This document shows positions 22,055-22,153 of a stretch of DNA of 22,153 nucleotides, one piece after another (positions within the stretch are counted from its first letter, which is position 1; every line of letters starts with the position of its first letter). The notes under the pieces are model-generated. The model was given only the letters and a program-made list of their open reading frames with translations, did no database searches and had not been told where the DNA came from. The DNA is from Caldifarciminota bacterium UBA5631. Its GTDB lineage: Bacteria; Hydrothermota; Hydrothermia; UBA1063. The stretch covers positions 1 through 22,153 of the forward strand of contig DIJZ01000026.1 in the NCBI GenBank assembly GCA_002421425.1. Direction: 5' to 3'. Both the position numbers and the translations under genes were made by a program.

Positions 22055-22153
22055 AGTTGTAGTAGAAAAGGTGCAGTTCCCTGAAGTTGGGGAAGAAAGC
22101 CCTGTCTTGTACCTCAAAGAGAGGGATGGAGACAGGGAGTTGCCTATCGTGAT
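22041..22153 (+). CDS. Start of a bifunctional-nuclease-domain (DUF151) protein, cut by the window end
   Basis: Only the first 37 codons are present. The reading LELIEVVVEKV...EESPVLYLKERDGDRELPIVI matches the opening strands of DUF151/BFN proteins, which typically show V-x-LKE-x-x-G-R-LPI-x-I. Some members cut DNA and RNA; many have unknown activity. The likely start is TTG at 22041, overlapping rplI by 14 nt, with a weak AAGAGA before it. No ATG exists in this frame within the window. It appears to be the fifth gene of the rpsF operon. Confidence 0.72.
   Translation, partial: MELIEVVVEKVQFPEVGEESPVLYLKERDGDRELPIV

Noticed and set aside
1..22153. CRISPR array, insertion sequence, prophage or attachment site
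   Set aside because: No regularly spaced repeats, transposase, integrase or terminal inverted repeats were seen. Genes are tightly packed and uniform in style.

Overview
The window reads as chromosomal DNA of an AT-leaning, Gram-negative-type (diderm) bacterium. The signs are an outer-membrane beta-barrel protein, exported proteins, and a C25 (gingipain-type) peptidase with a beta-rich C-terminal tail resembling type 9 secretion sorting domains. That mix, together with a CdaA/YbbR c-di-AMP module, suggests an uncultured FCB-related lineage (for example WOR-3/Stahlbacteria, Hydrothermae or Cloacimonadota types). The placement is an inference; no rRNA is present to fix it. Nothing looks like a phage, an IS element or a CRISPR array, and I see no tRNA.

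Layout. Positions 1-1095 hold a strong terminator hairpin and a leftward isoaspartyl peptidase/asparaginase. Positions 1096-6938 form a rightward run: C25 peptidase, hisS, endonuclease V, fabG, joined by short overlaps. Positions 6940-8567 are the leftward cdaA-ybbR pair (c-di-AMP synthesis and its partner). Positions 8689-9051 encode a small exported PKD-domain protein, followed by a 339-bp gene-free gap with two hairpins. Positions 9391-10026 encode a dCMP/cytidine-type deaminase with a long insertion. Positions 10029-13606 are leftward: a large TPR protein resembling the C-terminal half of a STAND/AAA_16 regulator, then dprA.

The most distinctive part is 13666-18467. A near-perfect sigma-54 promoter (TGGCAC-N5-TTGCA at 13740-13755), with a perfect dyad about 75 bp upstream of the predicted start, precedes a run of five genes: an Arg-rich exported protein, an outer-membrane barrel protein, an exported OB-fold-like protein, a membrane histidine kinase and an NtrC-type sigma-54 activator with an intact GAFTGA motif. 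This looks like a self-contained, probably self-activating envelope-sensing circuit. Two housekeeping genes, rlmI and fabD, follow with no gap. A separate sigma-70-type promoter then starts the ribosomal/ssb operon rpsF-ssb-rpsR-rplI, followed by the start of a DUF151-type nuclease gene that runs off the window.

A second window-wide pattern concerns translation starts. Five genes at the head of transcription units have a promoter -10 box only 6-7 nt from the ATG (11 nt in a sixth case), so their mRNAs would be leaderless or nearly so. Many downstream genes, and the two heads with a longer leader, carry clear AAGGAGG-type ribosome binding sites. Four of the promoters share the same -35 hexamer, TTGAAA.
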